This document shows positions 53,113 to 61,112 of a stretch of DNA of 64,000 bases, piece by piece. The position numbers were made by a program, and so were the translations under genes. The notes below the pieces were generated by a model, which was not told where the DNA came from, did no database searches, and was given only the letters and a program-made list of their open reading frames with translations. Every line of letters begins with the position of its first letter. Position 1 is the first letter of the stretch. Source of the DNA: Planctomycetota bacterium (GTDB lineage: Bacteria; Planctomycetota; J058; JAJDCP01); assembly GCA_029260765.1 (NCBI GenBank), contig JAJDCP010000012.1, positions 48,601-112,600 on the forward strand, given 5' to 3'.

Positions 53113-55398
53113 TCAGGCGCCGTCCGCTCCAAAAAAGGGCAGGGCGGCTTCGGTCGAGCTGGCCGAGAGCACCCGCTCGCGCGAGCAGCGCACGAAGCCG
53201 CCCGCATAGCGGCCAGCGAGCATGAACGCCCCGAGGTGCAGATAGAGCGGCTCTCTGCGGTAGCCCTCCTCGCAGGGCACGGCGATCTCCCGCAGCGGAG
53301 GCTCGACCAGCTCCTGGATGACGAAGTCGCCTCCCAGGCGCTTGTCGACCTCCTCCCTCCACTGCTCCGGCGCCGCCTCGACCCCCAGCAGCACGCCCCG
53401 GCCTTCCTGTTTCTCGGCGGGTTTCAAGACAAAGCGCTCCCGCGCAGCGAGCGCGAGCTCGCGCAGGTCGTGCAGCCGGCCCTCATAGATCGTGCGCTGC
53501 GGACGGAAGACGCGCGTCCAGGGGATGTGGGCGTCGATCAGGCTGCACTGGGCCGCGCTGAGCTGCCCGCGGCAGCGCTCATGGGACAGCGCCGCGAACA
53601 GCCGCTTCGAATGGGCGATGTCGGCGCAGAATCCGCCGACCATCACGACGCTCCCCGCCTTGTAGGCCGCGACCAGCGGGGCCAGCGCCGCGGGCCGTGC
53701 CATCACATCGTCGGTGGTGAAGCGGCGGTACACCAGGTCGATGACCTGCTCGGCAGCCGACAGCACGTGGCCGTCGAAGTGGAGCTCGCTGGGATCGACC
53801 ACTGCGCTCTCCAGACCGTTCTCAGCGAAATAGGCGGCCAGCTGTTGCAGCTCGGAGGCCGTCGACTGCCCGGCGAAGTCGACGATGGCGAGCCTGCGCG
53901 GCGTCGTCTGCTCGCCGCGGGCCTCGTGCCAGGCAGCGAGCAGGCTCGCCAGCAGGCGTGCCCGTAGCGGATACGGGCGCAGTCCATAGTCGGCATACCA
54001 GGGGTTGAGCTCGGCCGCGTGGGCGGCCAGGCGTTCGTTGAGCACGAAGGCCGCGGTGCCGTTGGTGTTCAGCTCCAGAAACCGCAGCCGGTTTGTGTCC
54101 CAGTAACAGTCGAAGCGCCCGATGCCCACATAGGGGCGGTAGCCGGGTTCGAGCAGCGCCCACTCTTCGAGATGCGGAGGCAGCGCGAAGAAGGCACGGA
54201 TCTCGGGATCTTGACGGTAGCGCTCGACCACCGTCTCAACCACCTCCATGATCCCCTGACAGGCCCACTGCACGGCGGCTTCGCCGGTCGCTCCCAGGGC
54301 GATGGGGAAGGTGTACACATCCCAGGGTTCGCCGGCGTACTGCAGCCCCTCCTGCCACAGCCTCTCTTCGAGGCGGGTCTGCTGCTGCTTGTGCTCGGCG
54401 GGCTGCTCCTGCAAGCGGCGGCGCAGCTCGGTGTAGAAGGGCCGCACGTCGGCGGGCAGCACCGCGAGGTTGATGGCATCCCCCGGCGCGTGCGCCTCGG
54501 GGGAGGGGGGGCGCGCGGCGCAGAACTGCTGGCAGAACGGCTCGAACCAGTCCGCCAGCAGCGGCTTCGCGGGCGTGTACAGCAGCTTCTTCAGGGGCGC
54601 CTGCTGCAGCAGGTAGCGGCCGAAGTGCAGACCGAGATAGTAGTCGCAGCACTCGGGGGCTCCGAAGGCGATCGCATCCTTGCTGTAGAAGGTCTGGTAG
54701 TGTTCGCCATTCCGCAGGGCACGTTGCAGGCGCTCCACGATCGTGGCGTGGTGCTGCCGGCACCAGGCGAGCTCTTGCTCGGAGTGGTAGCTGTACATGC
54801 CGGCAGAGCGTTTGGGGAAGCAGAGCTCGGAGACCGCCCCCGCCAGGGACTCGCTGACCAGATGCTCGCCGAAGCTGTAGCGTGCGACGAAGTCGTCGTG
54901 GCTCATGGTCGGGCTGCCGCCGTAGTCGGCCAGCACCCGCGGCGAAGGATCGCGCAGGGCATGGCAGAGCTCGTGGCTGAGCACGATCTCGAAGTGCTCG
55001 GCGGTGCCCAGACAGTTGGGGTGGTCGAGGCCGATGAAGATCGTATTGCTGCCCTCGTGGAAGCGGCTGTAGCCCTCCGGCCGGCCCAGACCCGCCAGCA
55101 GGATGATGTCCAGCTCTGGACGCTGTCCACTGACCTGCTCGAAACGGTCGAGGACCGCGTGGGCGCGCTCGGCGAAGCGCAGGTCTGCGAGGCGCAGCAA
55201 GGTGGCCTGCGCCTCAGCCCGCGAAGGAGCGTGGCCCAGTCGCTTCCAGATCGTGGCCATATCCCCCAGCAACGGCGCCAGCGGCCCGCTCTGTTCCTGT
55301 TGGGCAAGCCAGCGCCAGAAATCCCGGCGGAAGGCGAGCTCGCTGGGGGAGTTCTCCAGGACCCGCGCAAACTCCGGAACCAGGTACATGATCGCCAT
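53113..55398 (-). CDS. Fusion of an HExxH metallopeptidase-like domain with an ATP-grasp-like domain, 761 aa
   Basis: ATG 55398 has AAAGGAG upstream. The N-terminal ~300 residues carry EIVLSHELCHALRDPSP (zinc HELCH, 142-146), with DFVARYSFGEHLVSESLAGA as the downstream helix. This looks like a DUF2268-type zinc peptidase. The C-terminal ~370 residues look like a circularly permuted ATP-grasp / glutathionylspermidine synthase-like enzyme: YVGIGRFDCYWDTNRLRFLE then LNTNGTAAF, VIDLVYRRFTTDDVM, VMVGGFCADIAHSKRLFAAL, RFVLKPAEKQEGRGVLLG and FVIQELVEP. Peptide-bond cleavage plus ATP-dependent ligation in one chain is unusual. It is followed upstream by the reductase fusion, 90 bp away on the same strand. 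Confidence 0.8.
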   Translation of the reverse strand: MAIMYLVPEFARVLENSPSELAFRRDFWRWLAQQEQSGPLAPLLGDMATIWKRLGHAPSRAEAQATLLRLADLRFAERAHAVLDRFEQVSGQRPELDIILLAGLGRPEGYSRFHEGSNTIFIGLDHPNCLGTAEHFEIVLSHELCHALRDPSPRVLADYGGSPTMSHDDFVARYSFGEHLVSESLAGAVSELCFPKRSAGMYSYHSEQELAWCRQHHATIVERLQRALRNGEHYQTFYSKDAIAFGAPECCDYYLGLHFGRYLLQQAPLKKLLYTPAKPLLADWFEPFCQQFCAARPPSPEAHAPGDAINLAVLPADVRPFYTELRRRLQEQPAEHKQQQTRLEERLWQEGLQYAGEPWDVYTFPIALGATGEAAVQWACQGIMEVVETVVERYRQDPEIRAFFALPPHLEEWALLEPGYRPYVGIGRFDCYWDTNRLRFLELNTNGTAAFVLNERLAAHAAELNPWYADYGLRPYPLRARLLASLLAAWHEARGEQTTPRRLAIVDFAGQSTASELQQLAAYFAENGLESAVVDPSELHFDGHVLSAAEQVIDLVYRRFTTDDVMARPAALAPLVAAYKAGSVVMVGGFCADIAHSKRLFAALSHERCRGQLSAAQCSLIDAHIPWTRVFRPQRTIYEGRLHDLRELALAARERFVLKPAEKQEGRGVLLGVEAAPEQWREEVDKRLGGDFVIQELVEPPLREIAVPCEEGYRREPLYLHLGAFMLAGRYAGGFVRCSRERVLSASSTEAALPFFGADGA

Positions 55399-55488
55399 GG
55401 TTGCACTCCTTTGTGTGTCCAGGAGTGTACCGCAAGCCGTCGCAGAGGGGGGGCCTCGCAAGGAGGAGGACCGGGGTGGACCCGTTCC

Positions 55489-57690
55489 TCAATCCACCGT
55501 GAAGCTCAGCTCGGTGTCTGTGCGCCCCGTCACGGTGATGGCCATGTGCTTGCTGGTCGCCATGTCCGGGCCCAGATAGATGGTGTACTCGTCGCCGGCC
55601 GCGGCGTCCTCGAACGCGACTGGAGAGAAGGCATCGTCGAACAGCTTGAAGATGTCCCGCTTGTGGGCCGTGAACGCGTCCCCACTCTGCAGGTTCTCCC
55701 AGGGCTTGACCACGGCTGGGGCGAGGCCCACTTCGCCCAACGCGGACGTGCGTGCCTCGCGGCAACCCTCCCGCAGCAGATCGGAGTTGTTGGCGGCCGC
55801 CCACCAGGCCAGGGCCATCGCCGGTCCTGCGCCCACGCGCTCAAACGCGCCTTCGATCAAGAAGAAGTTGCCCGGAGGCACGTGGAGGTCCGCGACGATG
55901 CCGCCCTGGATCCAGACGGCGTACTCAAGCAGGCGCTCGACGGCGGTCTTGAGGGCAGTAGGGGCGTTCAGGTCAGCGTGTCCGCCAAGCTCATTGAGAA
56001 ACCCGGCGAGGGTACCGTAGCCGTAGAGAGCGTCGACCGCGTTCCAGTGGCTACGCTTCATGTTCAGCGCCTTGAGCCGGAAGCTGGGATCTGCGCTGAG
56101 CAGGCACTCTTCTTGTTCCGCCGTGGTGATGACGTCGTCCATGCTGCGGATCTCTTCGAGCACCGGCTCGTCGAGTTGCAGGAAGCGGGTCCGAAAGTTG
56201 TTGTGCAGGCGGCCGGGGTTGCGTGATGTCGGGATCTGCAGCGTGCCGCTCCGCACCGCCCAGGTGAGCGCCAGCTGCGCCGGACCGGTCATGTGCTGCG
56301 CTGCTGCCAAGTCACGCAGACGGCCGTCGTCCAAGACCTTGTAGGGAGCCTCGTCGGAGATGACTGCGCCACACACGCCCATGCTATTGCCCGAACCGAG
56401 AATGCTGTAGCCGATGTAGCTGATGTTGTGCGCCGCGCAGTATTCGCGCACCGAGGGATCCTGGCGCTTGGGATGGAGCTTGTTCTCGACAAAGCGCAGG
56501 TTGTGCGCCGCACACGCCTCAAGGTGGGCCTGGCCGGCGTTGCTCAAACCGATGTAGCGCACCCGCTCGCCGACCAGCCCAGCCATCTGGGCGGCCAGAT
56601 CGAGCAGCCCGTCGGCCGGCATGTCGTGCAGCATCAGGCAATCGACCCAGTCACGCTGCAGGGCACCCAGCGCGTGCTCGAGCGCGGCCTCTAAGCTGCC
56701 TCCAAAGTCTGCTGCCAGCTCTTCGGGCTTGACTTTGAAGATCACGAACAGGTCTTCCTGGGGAACGGGAGCGGCCGCCAGCGCCCCACCGACGGCGGCC
56801 AGGTTCTTCGCCCCCGATCCTGGCCGTTTGTACGCATAGGCCGTATCGATCAGCCGGTACCCCCGCTCCAGGGCGGCCGTGACGTGCGCCCCTTCGACCT
56901 CGTTGGTGCCGAAGCCGACGCGCATGATCGGCACTCCGGCCCGTGTCAGCGGGCCGAGGTCGACAGCGCTGTCCTCGCGCGTGGCCTCGGCATCCTCCTG
57001 CCAGCGCTCGAACACTGCCTGCTCGCACCACTCCTCGAGGCTGCGTTTGCGGTCACGCCCTTCGAGACCCTCGAGCGCCACGAGTGCCGCGTCAGGCGGC
57101 GGGGCCTCGATGAAGAAGAACAGCCCCTGGTCCGCATCCTCCCAGTACCAGCGCAGGCCGTGGATCAGCGCGCCCCAACGCAGGATCTCGGTGCTCGGGT
57201 GCTTCTTCCAGCTCGATGCGTCCGGCGCGTCGGCCTGGTCGTGGACACGCGGCGGGCGCGGGTAGCGGATGCCCCGTGCGCGCAGCTCGAGCGGCGGGGC
57301 CGGATCTGTGGCCGCGTCGCTGGCCGGTACGAGGGTCTGCGCGGCGGCGCCTTCGGCGACCGGGCGGAAGCTGAAGGCGACGAGCTGGCTGGCACCGACC
57401 GCGAGCTCCAGCGCTGCGGGGTCCATCACGAAACCATGCTCGCCGGCAGGACCGATCGAAGTGATCGTGAGCGGTGCGTTGCCCGTGTTTTTGAAGCGCA
57501 GCTGTTGGGGAGGGCTGCGCTGGCCCGTCAGCACGTCGCCGAACTCGAGCTGTGCCCGTTCTTCGCCCTCCGGACTGCGGATCTCGAGCCGCGGCCGCTT
57601 ACGGAAGGTCACGCTGGAGACGTGGCCGGTCGACAGTCCGGTCACACGTCGCGTCGAGCTGGCGTCGACGGCGATGTCTTGATCGTTCAT
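55489..57690 (-). CDS. Aldo-keto reductase with an N-terminal Ig-like domain and an extra C-terminal domain, 733 aa
   Basis: Residues ~30-140 form an ASH/Ig-like beta-sandwich (LRFKNTGNAPLTITSIGPAG, VAFSFRPVAEG). Residues ~245-520 are an aldo-keto reductase with its four catalytic residues in order: IDTAYAYKRPG (Asp, Tyr), VIFKVKPEELA (Lys), CLMLHDMPADG (His), followed by YIGLSNAGQAHLEA and TSRNPGRLHNNFR. The last ~200 residues (LNMKRSHWNAVDALYGYGTL, VAFEDAAAGDEYTIYLGPDM) are of unknown type. No signal peptide. It lies next to the peptidase/ATP-grasp gene, suggesting a small biosynthetic pair. Confidence 0.85.
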   Translation of the reverse strand: MNDQDIAVDASSTRRVTGLSTGHVSSVTFRKRPRLEIRSPEGEERAQLEFGDVLTGQRSPPQQLRFKNTGNAPLTITSIGPAGEHGFVMDPAALELAVGASQLVAFSFRPVAEGAAAQTLVPASDAATDPAPPLELRARGIRYPRPPRVHDQADAPDASSWKKHPSTEILRWGALIHGLRWYWEDADQGLFFFIEAPPPDAALVALEGLEGRDRKRSLEEWCEQAVFERWQEDAEATREDSAVDLGPLTRAGVPIMRVGFGTNEVEGAHVTAALERGYRLIDTAYAYKRPGSGAKNLAAVGGALAAAPVPQEDLFVIFKVKPEELAADFGGSLEAALEHALGALQRDWVDCLMLHDMPADGLLDLAAQMAGLVGERVRYIGLSNAGQAHLEACAAHNLRFVENKLHPKRQDPSVREYCAAHNISYIGYSILGSGNSMGVCGAVISDEAPYKVLDDGRLRDLAAAQHMTGPAQLALTWAVRSGTLQIPTSRNPGRLHNNFRTRFLQLDEPVLEEIRSMDDVITTAEQEECLLSADPSFRLKALNMKRSHWNAVDALYGYGTLAGFLNELGGHADLNAPTALKTAVERLLEYAVWIQGGIVADLHVPPGNFFLIEGAFERVGAGPAMALAWWAAANNSDLLREGCREARTSALGEVGLAPAVVKPWENLQSGDAFTAHKRDIFKLFDDAFSPVAFEDAAAGDEYTIYLGPDMATSKHMAITVTGRTDTELSFTVD

Positions 57691-57993
57691 GGGGAAACCT
57701 CTGGAGCGGGCGGTGTTCCTCATCGTAACACCCGGCGTCCGTGTGTCTAAGCGCACTCCTGGGAATGCCCGCCCGAGGCAGCCCCAGCTGCTGTGCAGGC
57801 ATGGAATCAGGCGCCGCAATAGGCGGTTGGTGCCCATTCGAAGGCGTCGCCCAGGCTCGACACCAGAGCTCCTGACATGGGTTCGATGCGAACGGCCTGG
57901 AGGGGTTTTGGCGGCTACTATCCGTTGCGATCGTCTCCAACATTGTCAAGCACGCACGAGTCGAATCCGTCTCCTGTAGCGGCGCTCTGCGAG

Positions 57994-58212
57994 AGACTGT
58001 CTCAGGGAACGCGATTTCGCCACACAATCGTTTTGGTTTGTCATGTAGGGGTGGGGTTTACACCTCGAAGACTCGGACGCTTCGCTCCGCCCGAGGGAGG
58101 GGGTAAACCCCTCCCCTACATAGAGAAAAGTCGGTTATTCTCCCCGAGTCGCAGGGGCCGGTGGTTGCCATCGGGAATCAATTCGACGCCTCCAGACGTT
58201 CCGTGAGACAGC
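57994..58212. mobile_element. MITE-like insertion with 9-bp target duplication
   Basis: Inverted ends CTGTCTCAGGGAACG (57997-58011) and CGTTCCGTGAGACAG (58197-58211) match at 14 of 15 positions. The 9-bp sequence CTCTGCGAG occurs on both flanks (57985-57993 and 58213-58221). Removing the insert restores a copy of the GTAGCGGCGCTCTGCGAGCG repeat seen at 25114-25136. Confidence 0.75.
58043..58121. repeat. Inner hairpin repeat (TGTAGGGG type)
   Basis: ATGTAGGGGTGGGGTTTAC at 58043-58061 pairs with the arm at 58101-58121 (reverse complement ATGTAGGGGAGGGGTTTACC), 19 of 21 positions, around a 39-nt centre. It is nested wholly inside the 57994-58212 insertion. Confidence 0.8.
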
Positions 58213-58364
58213 CTCTGCGAGCGCCGGAAACAGCTCTGGCGGAGGTTGAGTCCAGAGGTTCTGGGTGCACCATACGGATCGATCATCTCGTCGCTCATAG
58301 CAGACTGCGGCAAAAATCGCTTCGCCAGCCACCACGGCGGCGGCCCGCTGGACCTCGCTCACCT

Positions 58365-58478
58365 CCTCGTTCCTCGGAGGCAAGCATCGGCCGCTTCGCT
58401 GAGTTGTCCTCCTCGCCGGCCATCCGGGCCGGCTGCGTCGTCAGCGAAGCGGCCGAAGACCGTGACCGAGGAACGAGG
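58365..58478. repeat. Long three-tier hairpin
   Basis: Three perfect arm pairs in register: CCTCGTTCCTCGG/CCGAGGAACGAGG (58365-58377 with 58466-58478), CGGCCGCTTCGCTGA/TCAGCGAAGCGGCCG (58388-58402 with 58441-58455), and GCCGGCC/GGCCGGC (58415-58421 with 58427-58433). Together they make a stable 114-nt stem-loop, 0.3 kb beyond the 3' end of the retroelement RT gene. Confidence 0.85.
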
Positions 58479-58796
58479 GAGCGGACTGAGGAGCCATCGA
58501 ACCACCGGCGCGGCACCTGGCTTCACGATTTCCGCCGCAGGCTGCATAGACCGACGCTAGAGGCGGTTCTCGGCAGATCGAAGCCAGCCATCGAACCTGA
58601 CCGAAGACCCCGGAGCGAAGTCTCAATGAAGAGGTGCCTATGTCAGGAGCTCTGGACCCAGACTTGACGGTGGTTGGCTTTGCGTTGGGGGCCAGGGCCA
58701 TGGGACGCCACTCCCTGCCGGTGCAGCGATTGAAGTAGGGAAAAGAACACCAGCAGGCTTTCGAACCGAAGCCTACTCACCTGCTGGCGCTCACTG

Positions 58797-60026
58797 CTAT
58801 TCGGCCAGGTCGGCCTGGAGAACGGACGGGTCACCCCCACGGTCGGCACGAGAATCCATGGACGCTCGTGAGCTGCCAGACGAGGATGCGCTCGCGGGGC
58901 GGAAGCCCAGGTTGTTGTTGCGGTTGCCCGGCTCGTTCCTGTTGCGTTTCGCCGAGCGGCAGTTCCTGGCGTCGTTGTTCCAGCTACCGCCCCGGTTGAC
59001 GCGGTGCGACGCGCCGGGTTGGGGCCCGTCCCCCATCTCTACAGAGAGAAGTCGTCGGCGCAGACCGTGGGAGTCGGCGCGCCGCAAGTGTGCAAAAAGG
59101 CTGGCCACACGGCTGGCAAACTCGGCCTCGCCGATCCTGCCGCGACGGTGCAACCAGCGCAGCTTGCCGTAGTGCAGGCGAAAGCGTCGCCAGGTGGCAC
59201 GGCGCACCGCCATGCCGCGCGACGAGACACGGAAGCCGAGGAAGGGCACGCCCGTGCGGGTACTGTGGACCTGGGTTGCGGAAGGCTTCAGGCTAAGGCC
59301 CAGGTGGTGTTCGAGGAATCCGCCGATGGCATCGTGCGCAGCACGGAGCACAGCGCGGCTGTTGCCCAGGCAGAGACTGTCGTCCATGTACCTCGTGTAG
59401 CCTTTGCACTGCGGCAGGGAGCGGACGAACCGGTCCAGCGGGGTCAGGAAGAGGTTCGCAAACCACTGCGAGGTCAGGTTGCCGATGGGGAGCCCCCGGC
59501 CCTTCGAGCCACCATGGCGGATGATGCGCTCCATCAGCGCGAGCAGGCGCCGGTCTTTGAACAGCCGGTGCAGTTGGGTGAGGAGCAGGTCGTGGCGCAC
59601 GCTGCCGAAGAACTTGCGGACGTCCATCTTGAGACAGAACGGCCGCCGGCGACAGAGTTGCTGCGCCCGGTTCAGGGCGCCATCGGTCCCTTTTCCGACC
59701 CTGCAACCATAGGAATCGGGGTCCATGCCGCGCTCAAGCCTGGGCTGGATCACGTTGATCAGTGCATGGTGGACGACACGGTCACGGAAGGGCGCTACGC
59801 TGATCAGGCGCTCTTTGGGGTCGTGCACAGTGAACTCCGTGTAGTCGCCAGAACGGTAGGACCCGGAGAGGAGCTCAGCCTCGAGGCGTAGGAGCTCGGG
59901 CTCGAGACGGCGCGCGAAACCCTCGATAGCGGGCCGGCCGGACTTGCCACGCCGCGCCTTCGTGAAGGCCAACAGCAGGTTCGGGAAGGTCACGAGCTGC
60001 TCGAAGATGTGGCCCGTCCGTTTCAT
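58797..60026 (-). CDS. Diversity-generating retroelement reverse transcriptase, reading through the template repeat
   Basis: A 409-residue RT starting at ATG 60026 within the stop of the Avd gene (ATGA). Motifs: PKERLISVAPFRDRVVHHAL, CLKMDVRKFFGSVRH (Asp135), GLPIGNLTSQWFANLFL (178-194) with the SQ dipeptide typical of DGR RTs, the catalytic RYMDDSLCLG (YMDD, 213-216), and GVPFLGFRVSSRG (thumb). There is no maturase or endonuclease domain, so it is not a group II intron protein. Residues ~337-379 are the translated template repeat (HRVNRGGSWNNDARNCRSAK...), in the same frame as the variable repeat of the target gene, followed by a 30-residue Ser/Asp-rich tail. The enzyme copies template RNA into adenine-mutated cDNA. 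Confidence 0.96.
   Translation of the reverse strand: MKRTGHIFEQLVTFPNLLLAFTKARRGKSGRPAIEGFARRLEPELLRLEAELLSGSYRSGDYTEFTVHDPKERLISVAPFRDRVVHHALINVIQPRLERGMDPDSYGCRVGKGTDGALNRAQQLCRRRPFCLKMDVRKFFGSVRHDLLLTQLHRLFKDRRLLALMERIIRHGGSKGRGLPIGNLTSQWFANLFLTPLDRFVRSLPQCKGYTRYMDDSLCLGNSRAVLRAAHDAIGGFLEHHLGLSLKPSATQVHSTRTGVPFLGFRVSSRGMAVRRATWRRFRLHYGKLRWLHRRGRIGEAEFASRVASLFAHLRRADSHGLRRRLLSVEMGDGPQPGASHRVNRGGSWNNDARNCRSAKRNRNEPGNRNNNLGFRPASASSSGSSRASMDSRADRGGDPSVLQADLAE
58891..59019 (-). repeat. DGR template repeat (TR), 129 bp
   Basis: Aligns without gaps to the variable repeat at 61126-61254. By hand count there are 13 differences, and all are at adenines of the minus-strand (RNA-sense) template; none of the roughly 98 other positions differ. 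The TR has about 31 adenines, many as AAC codons placed to be mutated. It lies inside the 3' part of the RT gene. Confidence 0.97.
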
Positions 60027-60385
60027 GAGCCGGCCTTCTTGGCGTTGGCCTTCATCCAGCCTCCTAGCTGCCTGCCCACGCCATTGAGCTGGCGGTTGAA
60101 GTACTCGTACTGGGTCAGCGACAGCGATCGCCTGTCCTTGAGAGCGCGCGAGATGATACGGAGCTTCTCCAGGCTCAGGTTCAGCGTCCGAAAGATCGGC
60201 AGCCTCTGCCGGGTGTAACGTAGCTCGAGCAGGCCCTCCAACACCTCGAGCAAGAGCAGCAGGAAGCGACGGGTCAACGTCGGGCGCAGGATCTTGGGAA
60301 AGCCCTCGGCCCGGGCGAAGGCCCACAGAAACAAGTCGTAGTAGGCTGTGAAGACGGGCAGCTCTTTGGGCAGCGTCCGGGTCAC
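60023..60385 (-). CDS. avd: Avd-like DGR accessory protein (four-helix bundle)
   Basis: A 120-residue basic, wholly helical protein (ELPVFTAYYDLFLWAFARAE, FLLLLLEVLEGLLELRYTRQ, LNLSLEKLRIISRALKDRRS) of the size and character of Avd, which forms a pentamer that binds RT and template RNA. The start is GTG 60385, fixed by the GTGA overlap with the HRDC gene; the stop overlaps the RT start. Such coupling supports one complex. Confidence 0.88.
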   Translation of the reverse strand: MTRTLPKELPVFTAYYDLFLWAFARAEGFPKILRPTLTRRFLLLLLEVLEGLLELRYTRQRLPIFRTLNLSLEKLRIISRALKDRRSLSLTQYEYFNRQLNGVGRQLGGWMKANAKKAGS

Positions 60386-60924
60386 GACGTGGCCTCCGCT
60401 GCCTTCGCGCTCGCGCTGATCCGTTCGAGAATCTCCAACGCGTAGCGCTCAGCCTTGCGCTTGCCCAGGCCCTCGACCTTGAGGAGGCCGGTCTTTGTGC
60501 GCGGCAGCAGCTCACAGATTTCGATGAGCTGCCGATTGGTGAGGATCACGTAGGGCGGAACGGCCTCGTCCTCGGCCCGAGCCTTCCGCCAGGCGCGCAA
60601 CGCATCGAAGATCGGCTTCTTTGCATCGGCCAGGCCTGCACGAATCTCCTCGCTGGTCGGGTTGCGGGACCGCCTTGTTGGTTGAGCCGGTCCGGACTGT
60701 GGCGCTGGCGCCGCGCAGGCGGCCGCTCGCCGGTCACTGCCTGCCGACCGCGGCTCGGCAAGCTCGAGGGCAAAGGCCAAAAAGGGGTGCCCACGATAAG
60801 AGAAGAAGTGTTCCCGCAGCGACAGCAGCACCTTGCCGTGCAGTGCCTGCGCAAGAGGAGTCTCGTCAAACGCTGCAAGCTCGGGATCGAAACGCAGCGT
60901 GATCAGGCGGACGTGGCTGGCCAT
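60382..60924 (-). CDS. DGR-associated HRDC-domain protein
   Basis: A 180-residue protein. The N-terminus is MASHVRLITLRFDPELAAFD with EHFFSYRGHPFLAFALELAE, then an Ala/Pro/Arg-rich linker, then a C-terminal HRDC domain (FDALRAWRKARAEDEAVPPY, VILTNRQLIEICELLPRTKT, GLLKVEGLGKRKAERYALEI). HRDC proteins of this kind accompany many DGRs, and the domain normally binds nucleic acid. ATG 60924 (GGAGG upstream) is preferred over an in-frame TTG at 60939. Confidence 0.9.
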   Translation of the reverse strand: MASHVRLITLRFDPELAAFDETPLAQALHGKVLLSLREHFFSYRGHPFLAFALELAEPRSAGSDRRAAACAAPAPQSGPAQPTRRSRNPTSEEIRAGLADAKKPIFDALRAWRKARAEDEAVPPYVILTNRQLIEICELLPRTKTGLLKVEGLGKRKAERYALEILERISASAKAAEATS

Positions 60925-61112
60925 GGGGTTGGCCTCCAATTAGCGAGACTTTCACACAATCCACGCCCTCACCCCCACCCCACAAGCGTTTTTCTGAGAT
61001 ATTCTCCGTCAGCCTGCACAGATCAAGCGTTCTCTGCTCGCCAGCCATCCGCATCCACACTCCGCGGCCGGCGTCAGGCCGACAAGAACCCTCTGTAAAA
61101 AGGTAATAGAAA

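Larger units (their letters stand above)
57863..58655. mobile_element. Repeat-bounded composite element B (793 bp, no gene)
   Basis: Perfect 16-bp terminal inverted repeats, CCAGAGCTCCTGACAT at 57863-57878 and ATGTCAGGAGCTCTGG at 58640-58655, bound a stretch with no coding frame. It contains three further palindromic units (listed separately) nested or in series. Its ends resemble those of element A at 46338-46606. It occupies most of the 1.1-kb gap between the aldo-keto reductase gene and the retroelement. Confidence 0.7.

Noticed and set aside
54019..56226. A 735-codon open frame on the plus strand
   Set aside because: Antisense of the ATP-grasp and aldo-keto reductase fusion genes; long only because of high GC content.
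58797..60026. Group II intron or retron reverse transcriptase
   Set aside because: The SQ motif, no maturase domain, and adjacent Avd, HRDC, TR and VR identify a diversity-generating retroelement.
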